Part shown: positions 10,110-20,317 of the stretch, one piece after another
Position numbering within the stretch: the first letter of the stretch is position 1
Layout of the letters: every line of letters begins with the position of its first letter
Assembly (NCBI GenBank): GCA_021464525.1
Contig: JADRCO010000470.1
Span: 1 to 33,102, forward strand
Source: Rhizophagus sp. LPA8_4_AMF
Taxonomy: Eukaryota > Glomeromycota > Glomeromycetes > Glomerales > Glomeraceae
Length of the DNA: 33,102 nt
Direction of reading: 5' to 3'
Translations under genes and position numbers: made by a program
Notes under the pieces: generated by a model
What the model was told of the DNA's origin: nothing
Seen by the model: the letters and a program-made list of their open reading frames with translations, nothing else
The model's database searches: none

Positions 10110-11335
10110 CTATTCATCATCATTTTCCATTTGATCATCGTCATCGTCATCGTCTTGGTCCATTTGATCATTATCAACTTCCAACTTTTGGGATCTTCTT
10201 GTGTCTTTTGTTGTTGTTTGATTATTTGATCTTCTAGGTCTTGATCCACTGTCTATACTATCGCAATCACCAATTACATTAGAAGAATCCCAAACTATTT
10301 CACAATTTGGACATGTTTTATTATTTCTTGAATCAAAATATCTACGAGCACAATGATGATGAAAACGTGCTTTACATTGTGCCATTTCACATCGTTGTCC
10401 CTAACATATCATTTTAAAATTAAATATGTATTATACATATACCTATTAAAATAATTTATTAATCTTACCTTTGTAACAATATCATAACACAGAATGCACT
10501 CTGAAAGATAATCTTCAAATTCCTTTTTAAGGTAATATTGTAATTCTAGAATAGATCTTAGACTTAATGAATATCTTCCTCCCCTGTAATATAGAAATTT
10601 ATTTTAATTTAAGTGAAACGTTTTTATGTAATTTTGAATTTGATAATTACCGTGATCTACTCAACCATTTGTCATCGACAAATCGTTGTAATAATATTTC
10701 TCCATTACTTTTTGATATAGAAGTCTTTAGTTTCACGACTTCTTTTAATGCAGTAATTGAAGACACTGAAAACGACTCATCATCTGCCGTAACAATAAGT
10801 TCTATCTTTTATGTGATAATAATTATGTAAATGGGACCTAAAGAGTTTTTAATTATGAAAAATAATTTATTACCAAACGTCTGAAAAATGATATTTCTAT
10901 AGGTGTATATTCAGTGGCTACTTTAGCAATTTCATCTCCATTCGTGTTAACCTATTAAAAGGGGAGAGAGAAAGAAATACAAATTATTTTTAAGCCGTTT
11001 ATAGGAAAAACTTTTAATATAAATTACCAGTGCCCAAACGGCAATTCCATCTTCTTCGTTATGGCTTTTTCGAAACTCTAATTCTATAGAATTTAGCTTT
11101 GCATTAAGCGTCGTCATAAATTCTGTAAAAGACTCTTGATCTTGAACTAAAAAATATTTTTTTGGATAGAAATGAATATTTAAAGTAAATATATTTAAAT
11201 ATTTAAATAAATACCAGCTGTTGCTTCATATGCTTTACGATATATTTCAATTGCTGTTGCTTCAGTGAAAAACCTTTCAGAAAGAGAAGCTTGTAAAAAT
11301 AATCTATGAGCATCTGTATATTCGTTATTAACCAT
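10110..11335 (-). CDS. NSE1: NSE1, RING-like subunit of the SMC5/6 complex
   Basis: Six exons on the minus strand: 11335-11215, 11146-11028, 10951-10874, 10805-10651, 10583-10469 and 10400-10110. All junctions are GT/AG and in phase, giving 292 residues (human NSMCE1 is about 266). The N-terminus, with YTDAHRLFLQ, and the winged-helix region including AVWALVNTNGDE match Nse1. The C-terminal NH-RING is complete as C4HC3: C187, C190, C200, C205, H210, C213, C226, C229 (numbers from my model). Nse1 is an E3-type subunit that, with Nse3 and Nse4, binds the SMC5/6 heads in DNA repair. A 60-residue tail follows, ending in a run of Asp/Glu. An in-frame ATG at 11431 would add 32 Pro/Thr-rich residues; the shorter start better fits the family. 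Confidence 0.9.
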
Positions 11336-12236
11336 ATTTTTAAAAAAACGAGTAAAAGGTGGTGGTGGACTGGTGGTGTTGAGCGCGACCATACATTTCG
11401 CGAAAACAATGCTGATGCGTGACAATATCATGTGTTTCGGTTCGATTGTAAATTATGAAATTCTTTCCTTTTATAAAGAGAGATCTACAAAATTCCTGAT
11501 CGACACTTAAATGGCCCGGTCTAATTAATAAAATTTCCGAGTTAGCACAAAATTTCCATTCACTTGGGAACGCATATTAAAAAAAAAAAATCGTATAACC
11601 CCTGAATCTGATCAGATTTGTTTTGACTTTTTTTTTTTGAGAATTTTTTTTTTTTTTTTATAAGCAAAATTTTTTTACATGTTCGTTCTACATAAAGAAA
11701 CAAAGGAGAATAGAAAAAGGAAAAGGAAGAAAGGAGCAATAGTAAAAGGAATAAAGAAATCAACTATATAATACACTAAGTTGATCAAGAAATGAAAAGG
11801 TGGGTAAAGCGAACAATCAAAAAAAAAAATAATATTTAATTTTTAAAATAAAATGAAATCAAATAATATATATACGGATCTGTTGTAAATTTAACAAGAC
11901 GGGATAAGGTGGAATAAACCTAGAGGAAAAAACATGAGAAAACAAATACAATCGTTTCTCTTTTTAGGGATAGAATTTTGAATGGAATATTTTTTTTTTG
12001 TTTTGTTTTTTTTAAAAAAAAATTTCCTATATAAAGTCCAATGTTCGTAAAAAAATATATATTGCGAAATCCTCGTTATAATAATATATATACATACATA
12101 TACACACACACCCCATATATGAACACGCACACTAATACGTTCCAAATTTCTCTTAGTTTTTTCCGTGACAAAGACAGAGTTAAAATGGTAATAATATTGA
12201 AGATAACGTCCACCAACCAGCCAAGTATATGAGGTT
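11336..12236. other. Spacer between NSE1 and the KH gene
   Basis: About 0.9 kb. It contains the NSE1 promoter, poly-T/poly-A tracts near 11579-11670 and 11990-12022, a TA/CATA/CA microsatellite at about 12081-12114 and the 3' flank of the KH-domain gene. The short ORFs in it are low-complexity and unsupported. Confidence 0.6.
12081..12114. repeat. TA/CATA/CA microsatellite
   Basis: Consecutive TA, TACA and CA dinucleotide runs followed by CCCC, about 120 bp downstream of the KH gene's stop codon. Simple sequence repeat only. Confidence 0.75.
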
Positions 12237-13573
12237 TTAAGCATCAGAATCACCTCCGTTTGCATTTGCGTTCAAACGACGTTCTTTCTCATTTTCTAAC
12301 TGATTATATAATAAGAAAAGGGCTTTTTCATTGGCTTCGGGAGTTCCTTGGATTGTGAACATTCGCTCACCAGTTTCATCATGCGGCGTCTTTGCAATGC
12401 TGATACGAGAACCAGAGAGTCTGCGAATTTCAGAAATTTTGGAACCAGCTTTGCCAATAATACACCCAACCATATCAGCAGGAATAGAAATATTTTGAGT
12501 TCGAATGGTGGTATTATCATAATTGTTATTACTGTTAGATTGACGACGATTATTATTATTAGAATAATCATTGCGTTGGCGAATGAAATCGGTCCCATTG
12601 CCAGTACGGGTAGTATAATCATTACGACGAGAGGTAGAATAACTTGAAGTTACTTTAATGGCAGGATTATACAGGACCGTCCCGATACCACGTTCGTTAT
12701 CTTCAATAAGACACTTGCCAATTTCCCATACCGCGACACGGATGGCCTCGACAGTTCCTTGAACTTCCACAATTCTTTCCGTGCTTTGGGGAAGCATTTC
12801 CTTTGAAGCAACCATTCTAGCTCCAGAGACATCTTGAATATGTTTAATTTTACCACCTTGACGGCCGATAATAGTTCCCATCAAATTATGGGAAATAAGC
12901 AAACGGACAGAAGTAAATGCATTAGGTGGGGGAGTAATTGGAGTTGAATTAGGGCTTGCATTCACTGGATTCTCAAGGAGGGTTTGCGCGATCAAAGAAT
13001 ACGCCTACGATAAAAAAATTAAATTATAAATAGATCAATGTAATGAACTAAATTTAATAAAAATCTAATAGTTTAAAAAATAAATATCGGTTATGATATT
13101 TTTTAATGTTTTTAAGAATTGAAATAAAAAAATTTCACCTTAGCTACACCATCAAGGGTACCTGCGACAGACAAAACTCTGTCGTGAACACCTTGAACAA
13201 CTTTAGATACACCAGCTTTAACACCAGTACTCTCTCTCAATTCGGCGACATTTTTACCAGCTTTACCAATAATAACTCCAGCTTCTTTTGTAGAAACCAA
13301 TGCCCTAAGGGTAAGTTGAGAATTTGATATATCTCCAGCCTCGTCTTCATTAGCACACTCCTTATTATCTTCTTCAACACTGCTAACCTCGGTAGTGGCA
13401 GTTTGATCGGTTGAAGCAACAAAAGGGGTGTCAAAAAGCGAATGAGCTGTGGGGGCAGGAGAGGAAGAGGAGGAGGAGGAGGTAGTCCCGTTATTTGTGG
13501 CTGCGACCGCAGGAACATTAGTTCCATTAATTTCGGCTGGGTCTTGAATACCTGTACGAGTGTCGTTTGCCAT
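12237..13573 (-). CDS. Three-KH-domain RNA-binding protein (Rnc1/Hek2-like)
   Basis: Two exons, 13573-13139 and 13004-12237, joined in phase 0 (donor AAG/GTGAAA, acceptor CGTAG/GCG), encode 400 residues. Three KH domains of the PCBP/hnRNP K class are visible by their GXXG loops: IIGKAG at about 101-106, IIGRQG at about 190-195 and IIGKAG at about 327-332. KH1 is split by the intron, which supports the join. The N-terminus is Ser/Thr/Ala-rich with an acidic patch (residues 60-82), and an Asn/Arg/Ser/Tyr-rich linker (about 265-312) lies between KH2 and KH3. Such proteins bind C/U-rich mRNA elements and control stability or localisation; S. pombe Rnc1 (398 aa) has the same size and layout. Which mRNAs it binds cannot be inferred. 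Confidence 0.9.
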
Positions 13574-14837
13574 TTTTACACGTCAAGTTTGTTGGTAGTC
13601 TACATAATTCGTAATTTCGGTATATTATGTTGTTATAAATATACGTTAATTATTAACCGTGTTTAGCGACTAGCTTCTTTTTATAAATTGTTTTAGTTAC
13701 CTTAAACTTCCTAACCTAAGAAAATAACGGAAATAACCCGTTTTCCGTTTTGAAGGAAAAAAGTCGTTAGTAACAAGGAATAAGGTAAGGTTCTCTAGGA
13801 AGTATCTTTATTATTTTCGGCAACTTGAGTTTATCAAAAGATAAACCCGAGTGAGGAACAAGAGAGCGTTCCGATGTAAGGTAGGTCAAGTCACAGGAAT
13901 AATAAAGGAATAAAAAGGTGAAGAAAAGATCGAGGTATATCGAGGTATATGTAAAAAAAATTTTTTTAAATTTTTTTTTTTTTTTTTTTTTTAATAATAT
14001 AGGTGAGGATGGTAGGGGAGTTGATGGGTTGCGTGTTATGAGAGGGAAAAGGGTAGTATTATTTTTTTTTTTTCAATGTTCGTTAAATTTGTTTTTTCTT
14101 TTGGGGAAGGATTAATGTCCCCTGTGCCGCGAACAGAGCACAAACCTGATTATTTGATGACGTGCTTCTTCTGTAGTCCTGTGGATCCTGCTTGCCGAAC
14201 AAAGAAGATCCAAGCCCAAAATCAAAAATGGGAGTAATTTCTGCCATTCAGTAGATCAGAAATGGTATTTCACCTGTGATGATAAGTCGCATATCTATAA
14301 ATCAAACAATGCACATTAGCTGCGGGTTTTTTTTAGTTCGGTAATGAGACCAAAAACAAATAATTCACGAGATTTTTCTATTACAAAATATAAAAAAAAA
14401 ATATTTGGTAAATATTGAAATGTCAAGATGTATGTATCTTGTTAACCTTTTTTATATAACTAGATTTTAGTTTAATTTAGTGTAAATAAAAAAATTTTTT
14501 TAGATTGATCAAGGTTGTTTAATATCTAAATATCTAATATAAAAAAGGGATTTATATATATATATATTTTTATATATTAAGAATAATGAATTTTATTGTA
14601 TAAATTATTAATTAAAAAAACGAATTTTTATTTTATAGTTATATACTTGTTGTATATTAATTAATATCAATAGAACATAAAAAATGAGCAAGATTATGAT
14701 CACTAATCACTAGGTATCAATGCTACCCCGATTTTGCATTAATATAGCAGCTTATTTAAAATTTGAACTTTTTTAGTAAAATAATATAATTTAAAAAACA
14801 GCAACCTCAAATTACCTGAGAAATAAACGTAATTAAT
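13574..14837. other. Spacer upstream of the KH gene with a GC-rich island
   Basis: Both flanking genes lie on the minus strand, so this is the KH gene's promoter side and the 3' side of the RluA-like/HemK gene. It has long T tracts (about 13954-13992) and the unusual island at 14113-14290 described separately. Beyond 14340 the sequence returns to very AT-rich with TA repeats near 14556-14580. Confidence 0.6.
14115..14237 (+). CDS. Candidate 40-residue ORF in a GC-rich island
   Basis: ATG at 14115 opens a 40-codon frame (MSPVPRTEHKPDYL..., with the pair CFFC followed by DPAC) that stops at 14237. By hand count 14111-14220 is about 47% G+C, far above the surrounding spacer, and the codons used (CCG, CGA, GAG, CAC, GTG) differ from those of the neighbouring genes. 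I recognise no family. The island continues past the stop with possible hairpins, so a structured non-coding RNA or an exon of an unrecognised gene is equally possible. Confidence 0.3.
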   Translation: MSPVPRTEHKPDYLMTCFFCSPVDPACRTKKIQAQNQKWE

Positions 14838-16811
14838 TCACTTGCTCGAATTTCGGGTAAATATCAGACATCTTTCAAATCCTTGATGATCTCTGATAGC
14901 TTTTATACATTCCCATCCAGTGAAAATTTTTTTAACCTTTTCCGCCATTTTACTTCCTACCTCCAAAATAATTAAAGAATTCTCTTTCAAAATATCAAGC
15001 TTTTTTACGTATGAATGTTCTAAAGATTCATATAACAGGCGGTAAAATTTATAACCACTTTCTTCGGCAAAAAGTGCTTCAGGTGGTTCAAAATTACGTG
15101 CATCATCATTTGGGAGGGATCGTGCAATATCCAGATATGGTGGATTACATACAAGTATATCAAAATGTTTGTTATGGACTAATCCATAATTGTGTAGACT
15201 TGTGAAATCACCTTTTTGAAAATCATAATTATTGTTGTCGGAAACAAAGAGTTTCAAGTGTCGTTCTGCATTTTTACGAGCAATTACTAAAGCAGAAGAA
15301 TTTATATCTAATCCTAATCCAAAAACATGAGGTGAAATTGTCTGAACCTTCTGAGATAAAATATAATGTAATACAGAAATAAGAATACATCCCGATCCTG
15401 TTCCACAATCTAATATTGAAAACATATTATCACCATCATTTCCCTGATCTTTCCAGAATTCAGAATCTAGTTTATTCAAATATAAGTCTATGATTGCTCG
15501 TACCAGATATTCTGTTGATGGTCTAGGAACCATTGTATCTTTACTAACAAAAAATCTCAATTTAAAAAATTCCTAATTATTATAAATTTGTTATAAATAA
15601 ATATTGAAACATAATGCGGATAAGCCAAATGAACTTTTAGTTGAATACCTTTTCTCCAGTAATATACGCCGTTGGTATAATTTCTGAATCTAATTGATCA
15701 GTTATTTCAATTCCATATCGTTGCAATTCTTTAATAGTTTCATTTTTCTTTTGCTCAAAAAACTTTAGCTCGCGTTGCCGTACTTTCTGATTAAAAATCA
15801 TTCAATCATTTAATATTTATAAATGCATTAATTGAAATTCCAAATTCCGCAAACTATTCTTCTACCTCGAATTTTTTCGGTTCATTGATAGTTACTTTAA
15901 TTTCTTCATTTGTTATAGGATGACTAAAAGTGACTTCTAATAAAGCCATCATTAAACTTTTATCTTTGCACGATTTTAATTCTTTTGAACGGGAATTGGA
16001 ACCAACGATAGGATGATGTACTTGAATAAAATATTCTTGAATGCCAGCACTTGAAATTGCAGATGAATTATTTAAAATAATATCCAATGTTGTGATACAC
16101 TTTTCTTTACCGGATGTACTACGAGTGAAAGTGACATTTTGTAATGCGAAAGGTGGCATGTGACTATGAAAAAAAGTTTCATCATCCAAAGGAAATTTAC
16201 CGTGACAAAGAACCCGATAACTTTGTCGAATAGAACCACTTTTAAGTAAGGTTATAAGTTTAGTTTTTATCTCACGAGTTTTGGAAACAACGATCTTCAA
16301 ATATAAAGTTTAAAGATAAATTAAGACTGTTGTTAGTCAATATATTTGATTATAAAAAACTTACCAAACCATTAACTGCTCTTTGTGTTTGATTAATGCA
16401 AGCGTATTCCTTTCCTTCTTTGATAAGACCACTTCCTCCATCCAATACGAATGCTAAACCTTCTTGCAAGTTTCTAATAGATACACCTGCATTCTTACAG
16501 ATAACAGCTAAATATTCATCTTCCAGAATTATTGCAATAGGCATTTCTAACTTATCTTTCTTCAAAGCAAGTTTGTCAATCTGTAAATCTATTATATCTC
16601 CTTCATGGAGTAAACGTGAACTTTCAGCGGGCTTTCCATTAACGAAGATCTCGCCTCGTTTAAAGCAGTCTCTACAGAGTTTCTTAGAAATAATTACAGA
16701 TCTAAAATTTTGACAGACAAATTTTTCTAGACGCGTACCGGCTTCGTTTTTATCAACTATACGTGTCAAATTAAATAATTCGGAAGAATTACTCACTGAA
16801 TCGAGTTGCAT
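14838..16811 (-). CDS. S4/RluA-like module fused to HemK/PrmC glutamine methyltransferase
   Basis: Four exons, 16811-16365, 16294-15866, 15786-15649 and 15572-14838, all phase 0 with GT/AG ends, give 582 residues. Residues about 22-78 form an S4 RNA-binding fold (TRLEKFV...KRGEIFVNGK..EGDIIDL). Residues about 85-285 resemble RluA-type pseudouridine synthases (ILEDEYLAV.CKNAG, SYRVLCHGKF). The HRLD catalytic motif, however, is replaced by QTQR (about 141-144), so the pseudouridylation site looks dead. Residues about 330-582 are a complete HemK/PrmC enzyme: PTAYITGEKEF, VPRPSTE, SAM-binding DCGTGSG (393-399) and catalytic NPPY (481-484). HemK enzymes methylate the Gln of the GGQ motif in release factors. 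Alternative: two genes, the first reading into the intron and stopping at 15854, and HemK starting at the in-frame ATG at 15801. Confidence 0.75.
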
Positions 16812-19091
16812 TTTATATATTAACCGGTTTACCGTATGTAATAAAAAAAAAGTGGTAGAGGTAAAATATATCGTTCTTGATCCATTTTGCGTGTCTTTTT
16901 TTTTTTTTATCAAATTTCATGTGATATCGTGATATCTTATTAGTATATATGTAGCACCCGATGGTCAGGTTATATAATATCATCTGATTAGAAGCTTTGA
17001 ACAGATTTCTTCTATACGGTTCCACAAACATTGTGCATATATCTGCATTTTTATCAGTGCAATGATGTATTGCTTGTAACTTAAATTTTTGATACATTTC
17101 TCTACAAAATTTTAAAGTATATTTTTAAATTGTGTAATATTTCTGAATTTTTTTGTTTATATTAATAAAAGGTTCATTTTGAACTTAAACTTGATATATA
17201 AATTTTAGGATCATGATTTTAATATTTCATTAATATAAAAATAATTCTTTCAAAGTTATAATTTTGACTGTTAATCAAAATTCTTTAAGAAATCAGAGTT
17301 GCTGTTGGTAAAATTCATAATTCCTGTAGTTAAAGTGAATGTTTTGAAATAATAGTTGTAAATTTCAAAAAGCATTTTTCCTTTTATTTTGTGATAAAAT
17401 ATTTTAAAATCTCAGTATTTCAGAAATTAATTAGTGATTGTATTTAACAACCATTTGGATTTATACTTAATGATTTATCTAGATTAATCAGGTTTGAATT
17501 TTAATAATAACAATAATAATAATAAAATGATAAATCAATCCATTCTTTTTTGAAAATTACATTTATATATAAGCTGATCAGGTTATATGTCATTGTTCAT
17601 TGTAAATAACTAGGGGAAATGGTCAGATTATTTATTCAATATTGTGAATTTGAAAGCGAGAAAAACAAAAGTAGATCCAATTCATCTAAATAATTGTATA
17701 TATAGGTAACTTGACTCTTGAAAAAAACAACAAACCCTATGATCTGAATACGCAGATCGAGACCTCGGACCTCGTAGTACTAACTTGAATCATAATAAAT
17801 GATCAACTAACATTATACTGTCAAAATATATAGGCTTTATGTTTAACGAAATCATTCACGTATAAATAAATGTAACTAATATTTAAATTTAAATTCGGAA
17901 ACGAATACATTTTCGCGTCAGTTTCTTTAAATTTGCCGCATACCTCACATGATTATTTATAATAAACCCAAATTTATAAGTAAACAAGTTTTTTTTTAAT
18001 GAAAGGGCACTACCATTTTTTACTTTATTGTATTTGTGATAAAAGTTTTGTCATTAAGAATACAGGTTTTAATCAACATAAATAACATAATAGTTTGCAT
18101 CTTGCATCATGCCATTGTTCTAGATTTATATAATCCATTTTTCTATTCATATTGTATTTTTCATCCATTCAGAATATGGCGTTTGGCTTGATAATCCAGC
18201 CAATTCTAAATTTATCACTAATTTTTTGTAGGTCAAGATTTTCCGGGCTTTTTTTGTCATTAAAAAAAAAAAGAATGATTTGTTATGACGTACATTGCAC
18301 CACAATAATAACTAATGTGGCTTGCAGAACTGTAAAGTTACACTTTTCCGAACTTTATGTACTGTACGATATCTTTCGTTTAGCCAATCGATGATCGTAA
18401 TTGTCGTCCGATTTACGAAGAGATTTAATCATAATATTAAAATAATTAAAAAGTCATCTTTTTTTTTATTTACACCTGTTCATATTGTAAGAGATATTTT
18501 GAAGGAAAGAAAATGAGAAAAAAAAATAATCTTAACTGTTATACAAAATATAATAATATAAGAATAAAACTAATTTCCTATGTGGAAAAAAAAAAAGAAA
18601 TTATTTTTCCAAAGGACACTTATATATATCAGATATATATATATAGAAGGGATGCATAAAAAGTAATGGAATAATAAAGTTTATGATATAAAATTAACCA
18701 GAAAAAAGAACTTAAATCTGCAATAAATGCTTATTTTTTTCTTCAATATTTGTTGTGTAAAAGGTGAGGGCGCGGGTATGTTAATAAAGAAACTTGATTT
18801 TATATAAAATGTCATATATTCAATAATACAATAACATCGTAATGCGCCCCCTTCATTAATACAAATCAATCAACATCAAAAATTCTCCGATATTATATAA
18901 TTTCGGAACAAATAATATTATTCCCGGCACAACCAATATAGAAATATGAATATAATTAAACAAAAAGAAGAAAAAAATGTAATGTAAATTATATCCGCTT
19001 AAAGCATAATTATAGGTCTCCTTATACATGAAGAAATGACCCAAAAAATAATGTATCTATAAAATCATAACTAATGTGTAAGGTAGGGAAG
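16812..19091. other. Long AT-rich spacer RluA-HemK gene / Rab5
   Basis: About 2.3 kb with no convincing gene. It contains the promoter of the RluA-like/HemK gene on its left and the 3' flank of the Rab5 gene on its right. Short ORFs near 16813-17097, 18152-18516 and 18681-19044 lack family resemblance and have spacer-like composition. A small duplicated GACCTCG motif sits near 17761-17776. Confidence 0.6.
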
Positions 19092-20317
19092 TTAACAATT
19101 ACACCCTCCATTTGTACCACCAGCAATTGGTCCGTTCCCCCTTGGTAAGCCGGGAAGCGGGCTTGGCCCTCCGTTAACAATTTGACGTGGGCGAGGGGAC
19201 ATCATGAGTTCAAGAGGAATTTTCTTTGCTGTGAAAAATTATTTTTAAGTAAATGGTTTGCTTTTTCTTTTCATATATATAATATTAATAAAATTTTGAT
19301 TAAATTATTCATACCAATCTCGGTGAAAACGTCCCTAACACCATCACCTTTCTTTGCACTAGTTTCAAAAAATAGCAGGCCGAATTCATTAGCATAGGCT
19401 TTAGCTTCCTCAGTAGGAACTTGTCTTCCGCTTTCCGTGGACTCATCTTCACTCTCCTCAATAGGTTGGACAAGATCTATTTTGTTACCTGCAAGTGCAA
19501 TGACAATATTAGGGTTCGCTTGACGCTGAAGCTCTTTCACCCAAGATTTAGCTTTGTCAAGCGATGCCTAATTGTAGCCATCCACCAATTCCATTTATAA
19601 ATTATTTTAATATGTGATCAGATCACTTTTATTATATTTTGATATAATAAATTCATAAGGTAAATCTGCATATATTACTATATAAAAACTTACAGCTTTT
19701 GTGACATCATAAACAACAACAGCTGCCTGAGCATTTCGATAATACATTGGAGCTAAAGAATGAAATCTTTCTTGGCCGGCTGTATCCCAAATCTCAAATT
19801 TAATTACTTTGTCTTCCAAACGGCATTTTTGCGTTAAAAAGGCAGCTAAATAATTATATAAATTTGGTATTATATAAATTAAAAAATAATGAAGACAAAA
19901 AAAAATAATGCTATTTTATATATTTTAAAAAAAAGAATTTATTTTGTACATATACATTTTATGAGATCAACAAATGTTTCACTTACCACCAATAGTTGGT
20001 TCTTTATTTTCTTGAAATTCGTTATTGACAAACCTGAGTACTAAGCTAGATTTACCTACTGCAGCTTCACCTATATAAAATACAAGAGCACAAAATATAA
20101 AGAAAGCCTGTTAATTTCAGCTCTTGGCTTAGGCTACGTGATGAGGACAGTTTGTATAAAACATTAACAAGTTTCACACGATGGTAAAATAAAACCCACC
20201 AAGAAGGACTAGTTTAACTTGAACAGGTTTTAGGTTTGGCTGTTGGTTGGTACCTTCCCCACCAGCACGAGCGGGTGATTCAGAAGACAAAGTGCTTTGA
20301 CGTGAAGTATTTGACAT
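19092..20317 (-). CDS. YPT5: Rab5-family small GTPase (Ypt5/Vps21-like)
   Basis: Five exons, 20317-20200, 20070-19987, 19845-19694, 19567-19315 and 19228-19092, give 247 residues. G1 P-loop GEAAVGKS at 40-47, Rab5-type effector segment (EPTIGAAFLTQ), WDTAGQE at 87-93, GNKID at 145-149 and ETSAK at 186-190 are all present. The C-terminus ends in Cys-Asn-Cys, a double geranylgeranylation signal. Rab5 proteins direct homotypic early-endosome fusion and vacuolar protein sorting from the cytosolic face of endosomes. Two features are longer than usual: a 30-residue Ser/Pro/Gly/Gln-rich N-terminus and an acidic insert ([10 protein letters not shown], about 155-164) after the guanine-binding motif, plus a Gly/Pro-rich hypervariable tail. 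It is transcribed divergently from the separase gene. Other Rabs are excluded by the IGAAFLTQ signature. Confidence 0.95.

Noticed and set aside
11336..11431. Upstream in-frame start adding 32 residues to NSE1
   Set aside because: Nse1 proteins usually begin a few residues before the YTDAHRLFLQ motif, which the ATG at 11335 gives; the extension is low-complexity.
14113..14290. Known structured RNA (U1-U6 snRNA, SRP RNA, RNase P/MRP, C/D snoRNA)
   Set aside because: I compared remembered core motifs of these RNAs on both strands. Only an isolated GTGATGA-like C box was seen, without a matching D box.
15787..15801. Separate HemK gene starting at ATG 15801
   Set aside because: Possible but less likely: the resulting protein would have a shortened N-terminal domain, while splicing at 15787 joins both parts in frame with canonical signals. 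Kept as an alternative in the gene entry.
16813..17097. 94-codon minus-strand ORF upstream of the RluA-like/HemK gene
   Set aside because: It has no recognisable domain, its C-terminal end lies in the upstream region of that gene, and it reads like spacer; at most a 5' UTR piece.
18152..18516. Two overlapping short plus-strand ORFs
   Set aside because: Different frames of the same AT-rich spacer, with runs of Lys/Phe and no recognisable motif or splice partner.
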